Assembly: GCA_029582155.1 (NCBI GenBank)
Contig: CM055900.1
Coordinates: 42,329,236-42,393,235, forward strand
Direction of reading: 5' to 3'
DNA from: Panopea generosa
Lineage: Eukaryota > Mollusca > Bivalvia > Adapedonta > Hiatellidae
DNA length: 64,000 nucleotides
A program made the translations under genes and the position numbers. Shown here piece by piece: positions 62,433 through 64,000 of this stretch (positions are counted from its first letter, which is position 1; each line of letters opens with the position of its first letter). The notes beneath the pieces were generated by a model. The model had not been told where the DNA came from and searched no databases. It was given only the letters and a program-made list of their open reading frames with translations.

Positions 62433-64000
62433 GTAAGTCATGGTGGTTGAATAGATAACAGTTCTTCATAGAAAAACCATATTCTCAGCGTTTTCTAACA
62501 TTTCTAAAATTTATATGAAAAATACATAATTTTATAAATTATTATAATACGAATACTTTAAGTAATAAAACAATTGTAAAATAAATGATTTGATAATTAT
62601 ATTTTAAGCAAAAAATTGTATTAATTCATGTCAGCTAGCGATGTCATTAAGATACATATATTCATTCAAGGCAATACAACGAGCAGTGTCTTGCATGTAA
62701 GATGTACGCTTCATATAATAATTTAACTCAAATCGCCGATTAATAGCATACACTTTGGAAATACAAGCGTACGCCACATATAAATTTTTAACGAGAACCG
62801 CCGTGTTAGGCCGTCCTTAAAAAATAAATTGTTTGCCATGCTGCTCGTACCTACTCACTCAAGCTTGAAGCTACCCAAACCTTTTTATTGACTTTCAAAC
62901 CGTTTAATTCTTTTTCACAACTTCCGTCCAATTTTTGTAGATGACTTGCAAAACTTAGTAAAAAGAAAAAATAGCTGCCTACCTACCCACATGAAAAATA
63001 CTGGGTTGGAGCTCAGCAAACACATATTTTTTTAAAGATGCACTATGTCATATATGTATGCACATAGCCATATAAAATATTTTAATGCAATACACCGAGC
63101 AAGGTAAACTATACACCACGTATAAAGTTATTTAATTCAAAATCCCGAGCACTGAAAGAAATACGCTACATAAAATAAATCCAAAACACCGACCAAAGTC
63201 AAACACGTTAGAGATACGCTACATATCATACGTTAATACAAAACATTTAGCAATGCCATATATGATAGCTAAACACCACGTATAAACATTTCAAAAAAGA
63301 CATCGAGCAGTGTCATATATGTGAGTTAAATACATGGACGCTGCAGGTCACACCAACTATTTTGATTAACGTTAACGTTGTACGCTCCTAGTACAGTATT
63401 GTTCTATGCAGCACAGTGACCAGAGTTGAATTAAACTTGAACGTTCTATGTTTCATACATCAGTATTATTCAATGCAACACAATAACTAATGTTTTACTT
63501 GACCGCTTAACCTGTATAATTCAATGCAACACAGTGGACAGAGAAGAGTTTAACATGAGCATTATAAGTTTCAAATTCGATATCACAGTATTCGAAGAAA
63601 CAAATTGGCCAATGCTTAACGATGAACGTTGGAAGTTAAAAATTCAATATACGTCAATGCAAAACGCTGGCGAACGTTTAAATGTACGTTGTAACCCACA
63701 ACGCAAAGAACAAACCTTAACTTATCATGTAAACTTATTGGTATTGGTCAGTATAACGTATTGGTATGGTTTTATAAAACATTTTTATCCACACGTTAAC
63801 AATAACATAGCCAGTGCAACGCATTCACCAAAGTTACCATGAAAGGTTGTAAGCAACATAATGGCCGAAGTTGAGCAAATGTAAAATGAGTTTTGTCCAC
63901 AGTATTGCAATGCATTAGTCATGCTTCACATGAACGTTGCAAACCACTTCAGCATTCAGTGCAACGGATGTTTTATCAATAAATATGAATGTTGTAAGAC
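62433..64000. repeat. Degenerate tandem repeats in G-alpha-o intron 3 (partial)
   Basis: From about 62640 to 63345 loose units of about 60 bp carry AATACACCGAGCA and ATACGCTACATATA-like motifs. From 63360 to 64000 units of about 50-65 bp carry TTCAATGCAACACAGTG and TGAACGTT motifs. The 102-codon frame at 63534-63842 lies in this repeat and is not called. No exon 4 sequence is recognisable before 64000. Confidence 0.55.

Noticed and set aside
63534-63842. 102-codon frame near the end
   Set aside because: Contained in a degenerate repeat (CAATGCAA, GAACGTT motifs) within G-alpha-o intron 3. It does not resemble exon 4.

Overview
The window looks like nuclear DNA of a bivalve mollusc or a close lophotrochozoan relative. 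It is AT-rich, intron-containing and gene-poor. It holds a B-box/NHL-type gene of the kind that is expanded in bivalves, several tRNA-derived SINE copies, dispersed repeats of a style I associate with bivalve genomes, and an unusual density of minisatellite arrays. The taxonomic call is inference; no species-diagnostic gene is present.

Only two genes are supported. (1) Positions 1-1656 (+) encode a B-box zinc finger, coiled coil and NHL-like propeller protein. Its upstream end is at the window edge, so RING or B-box1 exons could lie outside. (2) The first three coding exons of a heterotrimeric G protein alpha subunit, best matching G-alpha-o, lie at 33821-33938, 34256-34298 and 62291-62432 (+). 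The 118/43/142 nt exon sizes, phases and GT-AG borders agree with the conserved G-alpha i/o structure. The remaining exons lie beyond 64000. A full palindromic CRE (TGACGTCA) sits about 540 bp upstream of its ATG. Intron 2 is 27,992 bp.

Layout. 1-1656: B-box gene. 1806-14578: almost continuous minisatellites with periods of 34, 23, 37 and 56/57 bp, interrupted by a broken LINE ORF1 (3436-4094) and by SINEs (8280-8912). 14579-18834: dispersed repeats, two short long-period arrays, a SINE and a possible Helitron zinc-finger remnant. 18835-20478: a 62-bp array with higher-order structure. 20520-26392: microsatellites, a foldback element and a LINE ORF2 C-terminal remnant. 26393-30795: a 137-bp array. 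32449-32838: a strand-symmetric tetranucleotide block. 33274-33820: G-alpha-o upstream region. 34299-62290: intron 2, with SINEs, two Helentron-like non-autonomous elements, a G/C foldback and about eight arrays (58/59, about 80, 33/34, 33, 42, variable, 107 bp and a CA-rich one). 62433-64000: degenerate repeats in intron 3.

The two genes have no evident functional link. Most of the sequence is repeat DNA, and many long open frames are by-products of array periods rather than genes. The most informative structures are a 2.3-kb Helentron-like insertion whose ends are fixed by the minisatellite it interrupts, three adjacent arrays with different periods but a shared core, and the array-loaded 28-kb intron of a conserved signalling gene. 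I found no convincing new protein system.
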